From assembly GCA_903874575.1 (NCBI GenBank), contig CAIQSZ010000178.1, positions 1 through 10,652 on the forward strand: a stretch of 10,652 nucleotides of DNA. The letters are read 5' to 3'. Numbering within the stretch: the stretch's first letter is position 1; each line of letters opens with the position of its first letter. Below are positions 1-6,542 of the stretch, in pieces. The notes beneath the pieces were generated by a model, which had not been told where the DNA came from, did no database searches, and worked only from the letters and a program-made list of their open reading frames with translations. A program made the translations under genes and the position numbers. This DNA comes from an uncultured Elusimicrobia bacterium (GTDB lineage Bacteria; Elusimicrobiota; Elusimicrobia; UBA1565; UBA9628).

Positions 1-523
1 GAACGCCGTGACCGTGCACGGCCGCACCCAGGCCCAGCAGTACGGCGGCGCCGCGGATTGGGAAGCCGTCGGCAAGGTCAAGCGCGCGGTCCATATCCCC
101 GTGATCGGCAACGGCGACGTCCTGACGCCGGACGACGCTCGGCGTCTCTTCGACGTTTCGGGTTGCGACGGCGTGATGATCGGCCGCGGCGGCCTGGGCA
201 ACCCGTGGATCTACCGGAACCTCGAGGAAGGACTGCGCGACGCGCGCGCGACGCCGTACGTGCCGTCGATCTTGGAGAGAAAGAGCACCTTGCTCCGGCA
301 CTTCGCGCTCCAGCGCCTGCACCTGGGCGACCGCCAGGCGGCGCTGAACATGCGCCGCATCTGCGTCTGGTACACGCAGGGCCTGCCCCGCAATAAGGCG
401 ATGCGCGTGGCCGTATGCTCGACCATGGACTGCGCCGAGATCGAACGTCGTATCGGAGAGTTTTTCGACGAGCTTCCCCTCGACGCGCCCCCGCCCGCCG
501 CGCCGATCCTGCTGGCCGAATAG
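1..523 (+). CDS. dusB: tRNA-dihydrouridine synthase, DusB/NifR3 type (3' part, 5' end outside window)
   Basis: This flavoenzyme family reduces specific uridines in the tRNA D-loop to dihydrouridine using FMN and NAD(P)H. The window opens inside the TIM barrel: the frame is open from base 2, and the GTG at 8 is only an internal valine. Visible family marks are VHGRT near the window start (the conserved His of the active-site region), the FMN-phosphate-binding stretches GNGDV and IGRGGLGNPW, and a helical C-terminal domain with the DusB-like pattern MRRICVWYTQGLP, in which the helix reads into a conserved Trp-Tyr and Gly-Leu-Pro. About 174 codons are present, roughly the last half of a protein usually 320-350 residues long. 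It ends in an Ala/Pro-rich tail. Only 35 bases separate its stop from bioB, but a promoter-like element lies in that gap, so the two genes need not be co-transcribed. The family call is firm; DusB rather than another Dus subclass is likely. Confidence 0.93.
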   Translation, partial: NAVTVHGRTQAQQYGGAADWEAVGKVKRAVHIPVIGNGDVLTPDDARRLFDVSGCDGVMIGRGGLGNPWIYRNLEEGLRDARATPYVPSILERKSTLLRHFALQRLHLGDRQAALNMRRICVWYTQGLPRNKAMRVAVCSTMDCAEIERRIGEFFDELPLDAPPPAAPILLAE

Positions 524-543
524 CGCGGGAAAAGACGGCCATA

Positions 544-552
544 TGCTAGATT
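544..552 (+). promoter_or_regulatory. Extended -10 promoter element of the bio operon
   Basis: TGCTAGATT consists of an extended TGn motif followed by a TATAAT-like hexamer (4 of 6 matches) at 547-552. It lies in the 35-base gap between dus and bioB. I see no good TTGACA-like -35 at 16-18 bases. A start site 6-8 bases downstream of the hexamer would fall at 558-560, which is on the GTG of bioB at 559. The bioB message would then be leaderless. The same TGCTAGA core stands before nadD. No BirA-type operator (an inverted pair resembling TTGTAAAC) and no riboswitch fits in this gap. Confidence 0.5.
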
Positions 553-558
553 AAGCGC

Positions 559-1542
559 GTGAGCGCCGACCAGCGACGGGACTCATGGACTCCTCGGGCC
601 GTGCGCGAAATCTACGAAGCGCCCCTGCTCGAGCTCGTCTATCGCGCCGCGACCGTGCACCGAAGCCACCACGACGCTTCCGAAGTTCAAACCTGCACGT
701 TGCTCTCGGTCAAGACGGGCGGCTGCCCGGAAGACTGCGACTACTGCCCGCAGTCGGTCCATCACCCCGCGGCGGTCCCGCCCGAACCGCTGATGGACGT
801 CGACGCCGTGCTGTCGGCGGCGCGCGCGGCCCGGGAAGAAGGCTCGACGCGCTTCTGCATGGGCGCGGCCTGGCGCCAAATCAAGGACGGTCCCGAGTTC
901 GACCGCGTCCTGGACATGGTGCGGGGCGTGCGCGCGCTGGGCCTGGAGGTCTGCTGCACGCTCGGCATGCTGACGGCCGACCAGGCCCGCCGCCTGGCCG
1001 AAGCCGGCCTGACCGCCTACAACCACAACCTCGACACATCGGAGTCTTTCTACGGACGGGTCATCCGCACGCGCGTCTATGAGGACCGGCTCCGGACGAT
1101 CCGGCACGTGGTCGACGCCGGCATCTCGGTCTGCTGCGGCGGGATCCTGGGCATGGGCGAGAGCGTCGACGACCGCATCGACCTCCTATGCAGGCTGGCC
1201 AACCTCGATCCCCAGCCCGAAAGCGTTCCGATCAACGCCTTGGTTCACGTGGAGGGCACGCCGTTGGCGGACGCTCCGACGGTGGACCCCATGGATTTCG
1301 TGCGCACGATCGCCGCGGCGCGCATCCTGATGCCGCGCGCGATGGTGCGCCTGAGCGCGGGCCGGCTGTCTTTGAGTCCGGAAGCCCAGGCATTGGCGAT
1401 GCTGGCGGGCGCCAACTCGATGTTTACGGGCGAAAAACTGCTCACGACGCCCAACCCGGGCCGTTGCGCCGATGAGGCGCTGCTTGCGCGCCTCGGACTC
1501 AAGCCGCGCGCCCCCCACAGGGATCGCCAGGGTGCGGGCTGA
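559..1542 (+). CDS. bioB: Biotin synthase (radical SAM)
   Basis: BioB inserts sulfur into dethiobiotin to make biotin, using a SAM-cleaving [4Fe-4S] cluster and a second [2Fe-2S] cluster that is the sulfur donor. The radical SAM motif CxxxCxxC is present as C56, C60 and C63 in GGCPEDCDYC. The expected ligands of the second cluster are also all present: C100 in FCMGAAW, C132 in EVCCTLG, C192 in SVCCGG and R264 in VRLSAGR. YNHNLDTS and the terminal GEKLLTTPNP block are further BioB hallmarks. At 327 residues it is slightly shorter than the E. coli protein (346). The GTG at 559 is chosen because the conserved region (EIYEAPLLELVYRA) begins about 17 residues later and a -10 element sits just upstream. 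No Shine-Dalgarno is visible, consistent with a leaderless start. It is the first gene of bioB-bioD-bioA. All catalytic residues are intact. Confidence 0.97.
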   Translation: MSADQRRDSWTPRAVREIYEAPLLELVYRAATVHRSHHDASEVQTCTLLSVKTGGCPEDCDYCPQSVHHPAAVPPEPLMDVDAVLSAARAAREEGSTRFCMGAAWRQIKDGPEFDRVLDMVRGVRALGLEVCCTLGMLTADQARRLAEAGLTAYNHNLDTSESFYGRVIRTRVYEDRLRTIRHVVDAGISVCCGGILGMGESVDDRIDLLCRLANLDPQPESVPINALVHVEGTPLADAPTVDPMDFVRTIAAARILMPRAMVRLSAGRLSLSPEAQALAMLAGANSMFTGEKLLTTPNPGRCADEALLARLGLKPRAPHRDRQGAG

Positions 1543-2182
1543 GCCGATCGTCGTCGCCGGCACGGACACGGGCGTCGGCAAGACCGTCTTCGCGGCCGCG
1601 TTGACGCTCGCTCTCGACGGCTATTACTGGAAGCCGGTGCAGGCCGGCGTCGATTCGGACGGCGCCACCGACACGCTCCGCGCGCGCATGCTGACCGGCC
1701 TGCCCGCGGATCGTTTTTTGAAGGAAGCCTACGCGTTCAAGGCGCCGCTGTCGCCGCACCGGGCCGCCGCGCTCGACGGCGCGGCCATAGAACCGCGACG
1801 CCTGCGTCCGCCCGAGGTCCAGGGACCTCTCGTCGTCGAATTGGCCGGCGGCCTCCTCGTGCCCCTGAGCGACGACCTGCTTCAGGCCGATATCGTCGCC
1901 CGCTGGGCCGCGCCGGTCGTGCTCTGCGCCCGCACCAGCCTCGGCACGATCAACCATACGCTGCTCTCGGTCGAAGCGCTCGTGAAACGCGGGATTCCCC
2001 TCTTGGGAATCGCGTTCATCGGGGAGCCTCAGCCCGAGACCGAGGCGGCCATCGCGCGTTTTTCGGGAGCCCGCCGCCTGGGCATCCTTCCATGGCTGGC
2101 GAAGCCGGGGGCGCGCGAATTGCGGGACGCCTTCGCCGCGGGTTTTCGCCGCGCCGATTTTATCGGGCGACCGCCGGCATGA
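1532..2182 (+). CDS. bioD: Dethiobiotin synthetase
   Basis: BioD is an ATP-dependent cytoplasmic enzyme that carboxylates DAPA and closes the ureido ring to give dethiobiotin. The P-loop GTDTGVGKT lies at residues 10-18. K34 in YWKPVQAG corresponds to the substrate-binding lysine of E. coli (K37). The acidic motif carrying E103 reads VELAGGLLVPL, where most BioDs have VEGAGG, a conservative variant. The protein has 216 residues, close to the usual ~220. I chose the GTG at 1532, which overlaps the end of bioB by 11 bases, because it puts the P-loop at the normal distance from the N-terminus and has an AGGGA Shine-Dalgarno-like stretch about 8 bases upstream. An in-frame ATG at 1472 would add 20 unconserved residues inside bioB. 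The overlap indicates translational coupling with bioB, and the stop overlaps bioA. Confidence 0.94.
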   Translation: MRAEPIVVAGTDTGVGKTVFAAALTLALDGYYWKPVQAGVDSDGATDTLRARMLTGLPADRFLKEAYAFKAPLSPHRAAALDGAAIEPRRLRPPEVQGPLVVELAGGLLVPLSDDLLQADIVARWAAPVVLCARTSLGTINHTLLSVEALVKRGIPLLGIAFIGEPQPETEAAIARFSGARRLGILPWLAKPGARELRDAFAAGFRRADFIGRPPA

Positions 2183-3456
2183 CCGCCGAGAGCCGGACCG
2201 GCCGCCCCTGGCACCCCTATACGCAGCACGCGACGGCGGCGCCGCCTCCGCTGGTCGAAAGCGCCCGAGGATCCTTTCTGCACCTGGCCGACGGCCGCCG
2301 GATATTCGACGCGATCTCGTCCTGGTGGGTCAATCTGCACGGCCACGCCGAACCGCGCATCGCCGCCGCGATCTCCGCGCAGGCGCGGCGCCTCGAACAG
2401 GTCATCTTCGCGGGCTTCACGCACGAGCCGGCCGAACGGCTGGCCTCCAGGCTCGTCGCCGTCGCTCCGAAGGGGCTTGAACGCGCGTTCTTTTCGGACG
2501 ACGGCTCGACTGCGGTCGAGGTCGCCGTCAAGATGGCGCTGGCCTGCCGCCCCGCCGGGGAGCGCCGATCCGTGATCGCCGCCCTCGATTGCGCCTATCA
2601 CGGAGACACCTTCGGGGCCATGTCGGTCAGCGCGCGCGGACCGTTCACGGCGCCCTACGCGCGCCTGCTTTTCGACGTGGAGCGCCTCCCCTTCCCCGAG
2701 GCCGACGGCGGCGGTACGCTCGAGGCGTTCGAGCGCCTGCTCAAGGACTCGCCCGGCCGCGTCGCCGCGCTGATCGTCGAACCCCTCGTCCTGGGAGCCG
2801 GAGGCATGAAGATGTACGGCGCGGCGGTCCTGCGCGGCCTGCGCGAACTCTGCCGGCGCCACGGCGTCCTATTCATCGCCGACGAGGTCATGACCGGCTT
2901 CGGACGTACGGGCACGCTTTTCGCCTGCGACCAAGCCGGAGTCTCGCCGGACATCATGTGCCTTTCAAAAGGCGTCACGGGAGGCTTCCTGCCTTTGGGC
3001 GTCACGCTCGCCTCGGCCGAGGTCTTCGCCGGCTTCCATTCCCTCGACCGCGGCCGCGCATTTTTCCACGGGCACTCCTACACCGCCAACCCGCTGGCCT
3101 GCGCGGCCGCCTTGGCCAATCTCGACATCTTCGAGCAGGAGCCCGTATTCGAACGCATCGCCGCCGTGGCGCGGGCGCACGAAAGCGGCCTCAAGCGCCT
3201 GGCCGGCCGCCCCGGAATCGCCGCCGCGCGCCGGCTCGGAACCATCGCCGCGGTGGAGTTCGACGCGCGGGACTCGGGATATCTGTCCGACGTCGGCCCC
3301 CGGCTTTATGACTTCTACCTGTCGCGCGGCGTGCTGCTGCGCCCGCTGGGGAACGTCGTCTACCTGATGCCCCCGTACTGTTCGACCGCCGAGGACATCG
3401 CCGCGGCCTACGACGCCGTCGAGGACTCCCGCGCGCTATTGGCGGCGCGCCCGTGA
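2179..3456 (+). CDS. bioA: Adenosylmethionine-8-amino-7-oxononanoate (DAPA) aminotransferase
   Basis: BioA is a PLP-dependent class III aminotransferase that converts KAPA to DAPA, normally with SAM as amino donor. The order of motifs fits BioA: WHPYTQ at residues 11-16 (substrate-site Tyr14), SSWWVNLHGH, FSDDGSTAVEVAVKMA, YHGDTFGAMS (Y140 stacks on the cofactor), LIVEPLVLGAGGM, D235 in IADEVMTGFGRTG (pyridine-nitrogen partner), and K264 in LSKGVTGG, the Schiff-base lysine. The length of 425 residues matches E. coli BioA (429). The ATG at 2179 forms an ATGA overlap with the bioD stop. The longer in-frame start at 2092 lies within bioD and adds Arg-rich non-conserved sequence. The amino donor (SAM or lysine) cannot be settled from sequence alone. 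The gene ends 19 bases from the convergent glycosyltransferase, with no convincing terminator between them. Confidence 0.95.
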   Translation: MTAESRTGRPWHPYTQHATAAPPPLVESARGSFLHLADGRRIFDAISSWWVNLHGHAEPRIAAAISAQARRLEQVIFAGFTHEPAERLASRLVAVAPKGLERAFFSDDGSTAVEVAVKMALACRPAGERRSVIAALDCAYHGDTFGAMSVSARGPFTAPYARLLFDVERLPFPEADGGGTLEAFERLLKDSPGRVAALIVEPLVLGAGGMKMYGAAVLRGLRELCRRHGVLFIADEVMTGFGRTGTLFACDQAGVSPDIMCLSKGVTGGFLPLGVTLASAEVFAGFHSLDRGRAFFHGHSYTANPLACAAALANLDIFEQEPVFERIAAVARAHESGLKRLAGRPGIAAARRLGTIAAVEFDARDSGYLSDVGPRLYDFYLSRGVLLRPLGNVVYLMPPYCSTAEDIAAAYDAVEDSRALLAARP

Positions 3457-3475
3457 ACGCGGGCTCCCGCCGCCT

Positions 3476-4165
3476 TCAGCGCGACGAGCGCTCCGGGAAC
3501 AAATCCTCGGGCTTGGCGCCCAGGCGGAAGCGCGCCTCGGACCAGACGCGCCGCGCCGCGTAGGAAAGCGGTCCCCTCGAACGCATGCGACGGGCGGCCG
3601 CATGGATGCGGTCCTTGAGGAGATGAATGCGGCCGTGCGCTCGAAGACGGCGGCTGAACTCGTAGTCCTCAAGCTCCGGGAAGGGAGGGAAGCCGCCGAC
3701 GGCCTTGTAAATCTCGGGCGTGGTGCAGATGCCGTGGTCCGCTCCCAGCACGCCGCCGCGCACCCGCGCGTTCGACCACGCCGACAGCAAGCGCAGTCCG
3801 GCGCCGCCCCCGTAGGCGACCGTGAAGCCGACCGCCGCGGCCTGGTCGGCCGGCGTCGTCAGCCAAAAGTGCTCGAGCGCCTGCTGCCAGTTCCCCGGCG
3901 GCTGAGCGTCGGCGCGCAGGAAAAGCAGGACGTCGCCGGTCGCCTTTTCGGCGCCCGCGTGCCACTGCGCGCCCCGGTTGTCGGAGCCGAACAAGACGAC
4001 GTGGTCGGCCCAGTCGGCGGCGACGGCCGCGGTGGCGTCGTCGGAGCCGCCGTCGACGACGACCAGTTCCACCGGGCTGGTCTTGGATATCTGCGTCAAG
4101 CGCTTGAGCGCCGAGGCGATCTGCGCGCCCTCATTGTGCGCCGCGACGACGACCGAGAATTTCAC
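3476..4165 (-). CDS. Family 2 glycosyltransferase, rSAM/selenodomain-associated (TIGR04283-like)
   Basis: This is a short GT-A fold glycosyltransferase of 229 residues with no membrane segment, so it is probably cytoplasmic. The N-terminus shows the GT2 nucleotide-binding start (VVVAAHNEG, residues 5-13) and VVVDGGSDD (35-43). The metal-site region reads LLFLRADAQPP (80-90), where the family usually has a LHAD-type motif with the last Asp as metal ligand (here D86). GADHGI at 141-146 and ELEDYEFSRRL at 164-174 correspond to the GDQG and MED-x-SRRL blocks of the TIGR04283 group. That group is often found next to radical SAM or selenium-linked genes, but none is visible here. The GTG start overlaps the stop of the DUF1015 gene by 4 bases, so the two are surely translated from one message. 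Donor and acceptor sugars are unknown; a role in glycolipid, exopolysaccharide or small-molecule glycosylation is only a guess. Confidence 0.85.
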   Translation of the reverse strand: MKFSVVVAAHNEGAQIASALKRLTQISKTSPVELVVVDGGSDDATAAVAADWADHVVLFGSDNRGAQWHAGAEKATGDVLLFLRADAQPPGNWQQALEHFWLTTPADQAAAVGFTVAYGGGAGLRLLSAWSNARVRGGVLGADHGICTTPEIYKAVGGFPPFPELEDYEFSRRLRAHGRIHLLKDRIHAAARRMRSRGPLSYAARRVWSEARFRLGAKPEDLFPERSSR

Positions 4166-5325
4166 GGAGCGAGCGGGCGGAAGACCAGACCCGTGGCGAT
4201 TTTAGGAAAGAAATACGTGGATTTCTGCGGCAGAAGCCCGACCTTGCGCGCCGCCGCGCGCACCTGCGCGACGGTGAACGGCTTGACCAGCACCGCGGCG
4301 CCGCGCAGGGCCTTGGCCTTCTTCAGCGCCAGCGCGGCGTCGGGCGTGTAGCTCAATTCATCGGGCCCGATGCCGTCCAGCAGCCGCCCGCCGATCCACT
4401 CGACGGACAGCCCGGAGCGGCAGCCGCCGGGCGACTTCGGCGTGCCGAGGAGGTAGCCGTCCTCAATGAGGCCGAACGCATAGGGGTTCTTCGAACGCGC
4501 CAGCGCCTTCTCCAGCGCCGGCAAGGAACCGAAGCGCTCGAGCGTCGCCAGCGACTCCGCGCGCGCGCGCAGGCTTTTCGCCGCGATGCGATGCGTGGGC
4601 AGCACGACCAGGCCCGCGTCCTCGTCGGGCACGAAATAGCACAGCACCGCGTCGGAGCCGGGCAGCCGGGTCTTCAGGTGATGGTCGCGGCTGACCGAAT
4701 AACGGTGGTGGCCGTCGGCGATCAAAACCGGACGCGGGGCCAGGGCGCGGCGGATCGCCGCGACGGCCTTCGGCTCGTCGACGCGCCAGACGCGGTACTT
4801 GACCCCCGCGTGCGAACGTCCGCGCGCGACGGGCTTGGCCCGCGTCGCGGCCGCCAGCGCCCTGCGCGCCGCGCCCGAAGGGTCGGCGAAGACGCCGAAG
4901 ATGGGGCTGGTGTTGACGCGCAGGGTGTCGATCATGCGCAGGCGGTCGGCCTTGGGCTTGGCCAGCGTGCGCTCGTGCGGGATGATCGCGCGCGCGGCCC
5001 GCGGCGTGGCGCCCAGCGCGGCCAGGAAGCCGCGGCGCACGCGCGCGCGGCCGCCCAGCCTGTAGGTCTCCTCGACGACGTAGAACGCGGCCGCCTCGTC
5101 GCGCCGCAAAGTGCCGTCGGAGGTCCACTTCCTCCAGACCGACTTCGCGTTCGCGTAGCGCGCGGCTCCCTCGCCCTTCGGCAGTTCAAGGAAGACGGCG
5201 TTGCGGGGGCGGCGCCGGAGCTCGCCCGCGAGCTCGGGTCCGATGACGTCGTAGGGGGGACACAGCGCCTCGTCCAACGAGGCCGCGACGTAGCGCACGC
5301 CGCGAAACGGTCTCACATCAGCCAT
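4162..5325 (-). CDS. DUF1015 family protein
   Basis: This family is conserved but, as far as I know, has no established function. The protein has 387 residues, slightly under the usual 400-450. DUF1015 landmarks are visible in order: RPFRG at 5-9, CPPYDVI at 22-28, PHERT around H117 followed by K-x-DRL, NTSPIFGVF from N138, and the signature IADGHHRYS with D204, H206 and H207. The Asp/His cluster would suit metal binding or hydrolysis, but that is inference. The ATG at 5325 is the only start fitting the family N-terminus. It has no Shine-Dalgarno, and a -35/-10 pair lies so close that the transcript would start at or near the ATG. The gene is first of a two-gene unit with the overlapping glycosyltransferase and divergent from nadD. 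Its C-terminal third is rich in Lys and Ala. No signal peptide or membrane segment is seen. Confidence 0.88.
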   Translation of the reverse strand: MADVRPFRGVRYVAASLDEALCPPYDVIGPELAGELRRRPRNAVFLELPKGEGAARYANAKSVWRKWTSDGTLRRDEAAAFYVVEETYRLGGRARVRRGFLAALGATPRAARAIIPHERTLAKPKADRLRMIDTLRVNTSPIFGVFADPSGAARRALAAATRAKPVARGRSHAGVKYRVWRVDEPKAVAAIRRALAPRPVLIADGHHRYSVSRDHHLKTRLPGSDAVLCYFVPDEDAGLVVLPTHRIAAKSLRARAESLATLERFGSLPALEKALARSKNPYAFGLIEDGYLLGTPKSPGGCRSGLSVEWIGGRLLDGIGPDELSYTPDAALALKKAKALRGAAVLVKPFTVAQVRAAARKVGLLPQKSTYFFPKIATGLVFRPLAP

Positions 5326-5330
5326 GGACC

Positions 5331-5360
5331 ATCATCGCGTTTTCACCCCCTCCCCGTCAA
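5331..5360 (-). promoter_or_regulatory. Promoter of the DUF1015-glycosyltransferase unit
   Basis: Read on the minus strand, TTGACG (5360-5355, 5 of 6 matches to TTGACA) is followed after 18 bases by GATGAT (5336-5331, 4 of 6 matches to TATAAT). A start site about 7 bases past the hexamer falls at 5324-5325, on the first base of the ATG codon, which predicts a leaderless message. It shares the 77-base divergent intergenic region with the nadD promoter. The match is by eye and moderate. Confidence 0.42.
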
Positions 5361-5383
5361 GGAACGCGGGCCGCCGCGCCGAA

Positions 5384-5392
5384 TGCTAGAAT
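5384..5392 (+). promoter_or_regulatory. Extended -10 promoter element of the nadD-to-argS run
   Basis: TGCTAGAAT consists of a TGn extension plus TAGAAT, which matches TATAAT at 5 of 6 positions. It repeats the core seen before bioB. The predicted start site is 5398-5400, giving a leader of about 3-5 bases before the ATG at 5403. The other in-frame ATG at 5391 overlaps the hexamer itself and would not be on the transcript, so this element decides the start of nadD. No -35 match is evident. Confidence 0.55.
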
Positions 5393-5402
5393 GTCGCCGC
5401 CC

Positions 5403-6542
5403 ATGCGAACCCTCGTCTTCGGCGGCAGTTTCGATCCCCCGCACCGCGGCCACGCGGCCTTGCTGGCGGCGGCGGCGGCGCGGGTACGCCCCGACCGGAT
5501 ACTCGTCGTGCCGGCGTTCCACGCGCCGCTGAAGGCTTACGGGCCGTCGGGTTCCGCGGACGCGCGCGTCGCCCTCGTACGGATCGGGCTCATCGCCGCG
5601 CTCCCCCCCCGCTGGCGGCGCGCGGCGCGCGTGGAACTCTCGGAGGTTCGAGGGCGCCGGCCGGCCTTCACCGTCGACACGCTCGCCCGCCTGCGGGCGC
5701 GGGACCCTCGCGGCGAGCTGCATTTCGTCTGCGGCCAGGACGCCGCGGCGTCCTTCCCCCGGTGGAAGCATCCGGCCCGATTGCGCTCGCTCGCGACCTG
5801 GTGGTACGGCGCGCGTCCCGGCGCCGCCGGCCGGCCGCCGGGCTTCTTCCGCCGCCTCCCCGGACGCTTCCCGGACGCGTCCTCGACGGAACTGCGGGGC
5901 GCGCTCGCGTTGGGCCAGAACTGCTCCGACCTGCTGTTCCCGCAGGTCGCCGCCCGCATCGCGAAAGAGGGTCTGTACGGGACCGGGCTGCTCGCGCGCC
6001 TGCGCGCCACGCTAAAGCCTCCGCGCTATGAGCACGCGCTCAACGTCGCCGCCCTGGCCGAGGCCCTCGCGCGGCGCCATGGGGCCGACGCCGGCAAGGC
6101 GCGGCTGGCCGCGCTTCTGCACGACGCGGGCCGCCGGTTCCCTTCGTCGATGATGGCGAAGTACGTCCGCCGCCGGCGGCTCAAGGTGCCTTACGCGGCG
6201 CCGACCGCCGCCCTCGCGCCTCTGCTGCTGCACGCGCACATCTCGGAGGACCTGGCGCGCCGGGAGTTCGGCGTCGACGACCCGCAGGTCCTGTCCGCGG
6301 TGCGCAAGCACACGCTCGGCGATCCCGTGATGAGCCTGCTCGACAAGACGCTGTACGTCGCCGACGCGTGCTCCGCCGACCGCCGATACCCGGGCGTCGC
6401 CGAGACGCGGGCGCTCGCGTTTCGAAACCTCGACGCCGCGTTAGAACTCTGCCTGGCCGAAAAACTGTCGCACGCCCTGGCGCGCCGCGCTTGGCTCCAC
6501 CCGCTCACCATCGAACTGTGGAATTCCCTCGCGGCGCGATGA
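5403..6542 (+). CDS. nadD: NadD-YqeK fusion: nicotinate-nucleotide adenylyltransferase with HD-domain Ap4A hydrolase
   Basis: One unbroken frame (379 residues) joins two enzymes that are often separate neighbours. Residues 1 to about 190 are NadD, which makes nicotinate adenine dinucleotide from NaMN and ATP. GGSFDPPHRGH at 7-17 is the nucleotidyltransferase motif, and SSTELR at 160-165 is the second ATP-binding motif. Residues from about 195 are a YqeK-like HD domain, a family with symmetrical Ap4A hydrolase activity. It shows H211 in YEHALNV, H240-D241 in LLHDAG, H277, H303 in RKHTLGDPVMSLLDK and D321 in YVADACSADRRYP, so the metal ligands look complete. The ATG at 5403 gives the normal NadD N-terminus, and the one at 5391 lies in the -10 element. 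A run of eight C at 5603-5610 lies inside the gene but the frame is intact. The stop overlaps the next gene by ATGA. Such fusions are known in a few lineages. Confidence 0.93.
   Translation: MRTLVFGGSFDPPHRGHAALLAAAAARVRPDRILVVPAFHAPLKAYGPSGSADARVALVRIGLIAALPPRWRRAARVELSEVRGRRPAFTVDTLARLRARDPRGELHFVCGQDAAASFPRWKHPARLRSLATWWYGARPGAAGRPPGFFRRLPGRFPDASSTELRGALALGQNCSDLLFPQVAARIAKEGLYGTGLLARLRATLKPPRYEHALNVAALAEALARRHGADAGKARLAALLHDAGRRFPSSMMAKYVRRRRLKVPYAAPTAALAPLLLHAHISEDLARREFGVDDPQVLSAVRKHTLGDPVMSLLDKTLYVADACSADRRYPGVAETRALAFRNLDAALELCLAEKLSHALARRAWLHPLTIELWNSLAAR

Noticed and set aside
8..10. GTG as a possible start of a short dus gene
   Set aside because: It is the valine of the core block NAVTVHGRT; the reading frame continues upstream of the window edge.
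524..558. BirA operator or riboswitch before the bio operon
   Set aside because: The 35-base gap has no inverted TTGTAAAC-like pair and no room for a structured leader.
2029..2862. 277-codon minus-strand frame opposite bioD and bioA
   Set aside because: Shadow of conserved biotin genes with no motif of its own.
3459..3470. Possible terminator hairpin between bioA and the convergent glycosyltransferase
   Set aside because: Only a 4-base GC stem with a 4-base loop and no T-run on either side; too weak to call.
3602..4351. 249-codon plus-strand frame opposite the glycosyltransferase
   Set aside because: The minus-strand frame has clear family 2 glycosyltransferase motifs and an overlapping neighbour; this frame has none.
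5603..5610. Run of eight C in nadD as a possible phase-variation or frameshift site
   Set aside because: The frame is intact and NadD is expected to be essential, so switching is unlikely; the run is a by-product of proline codons.
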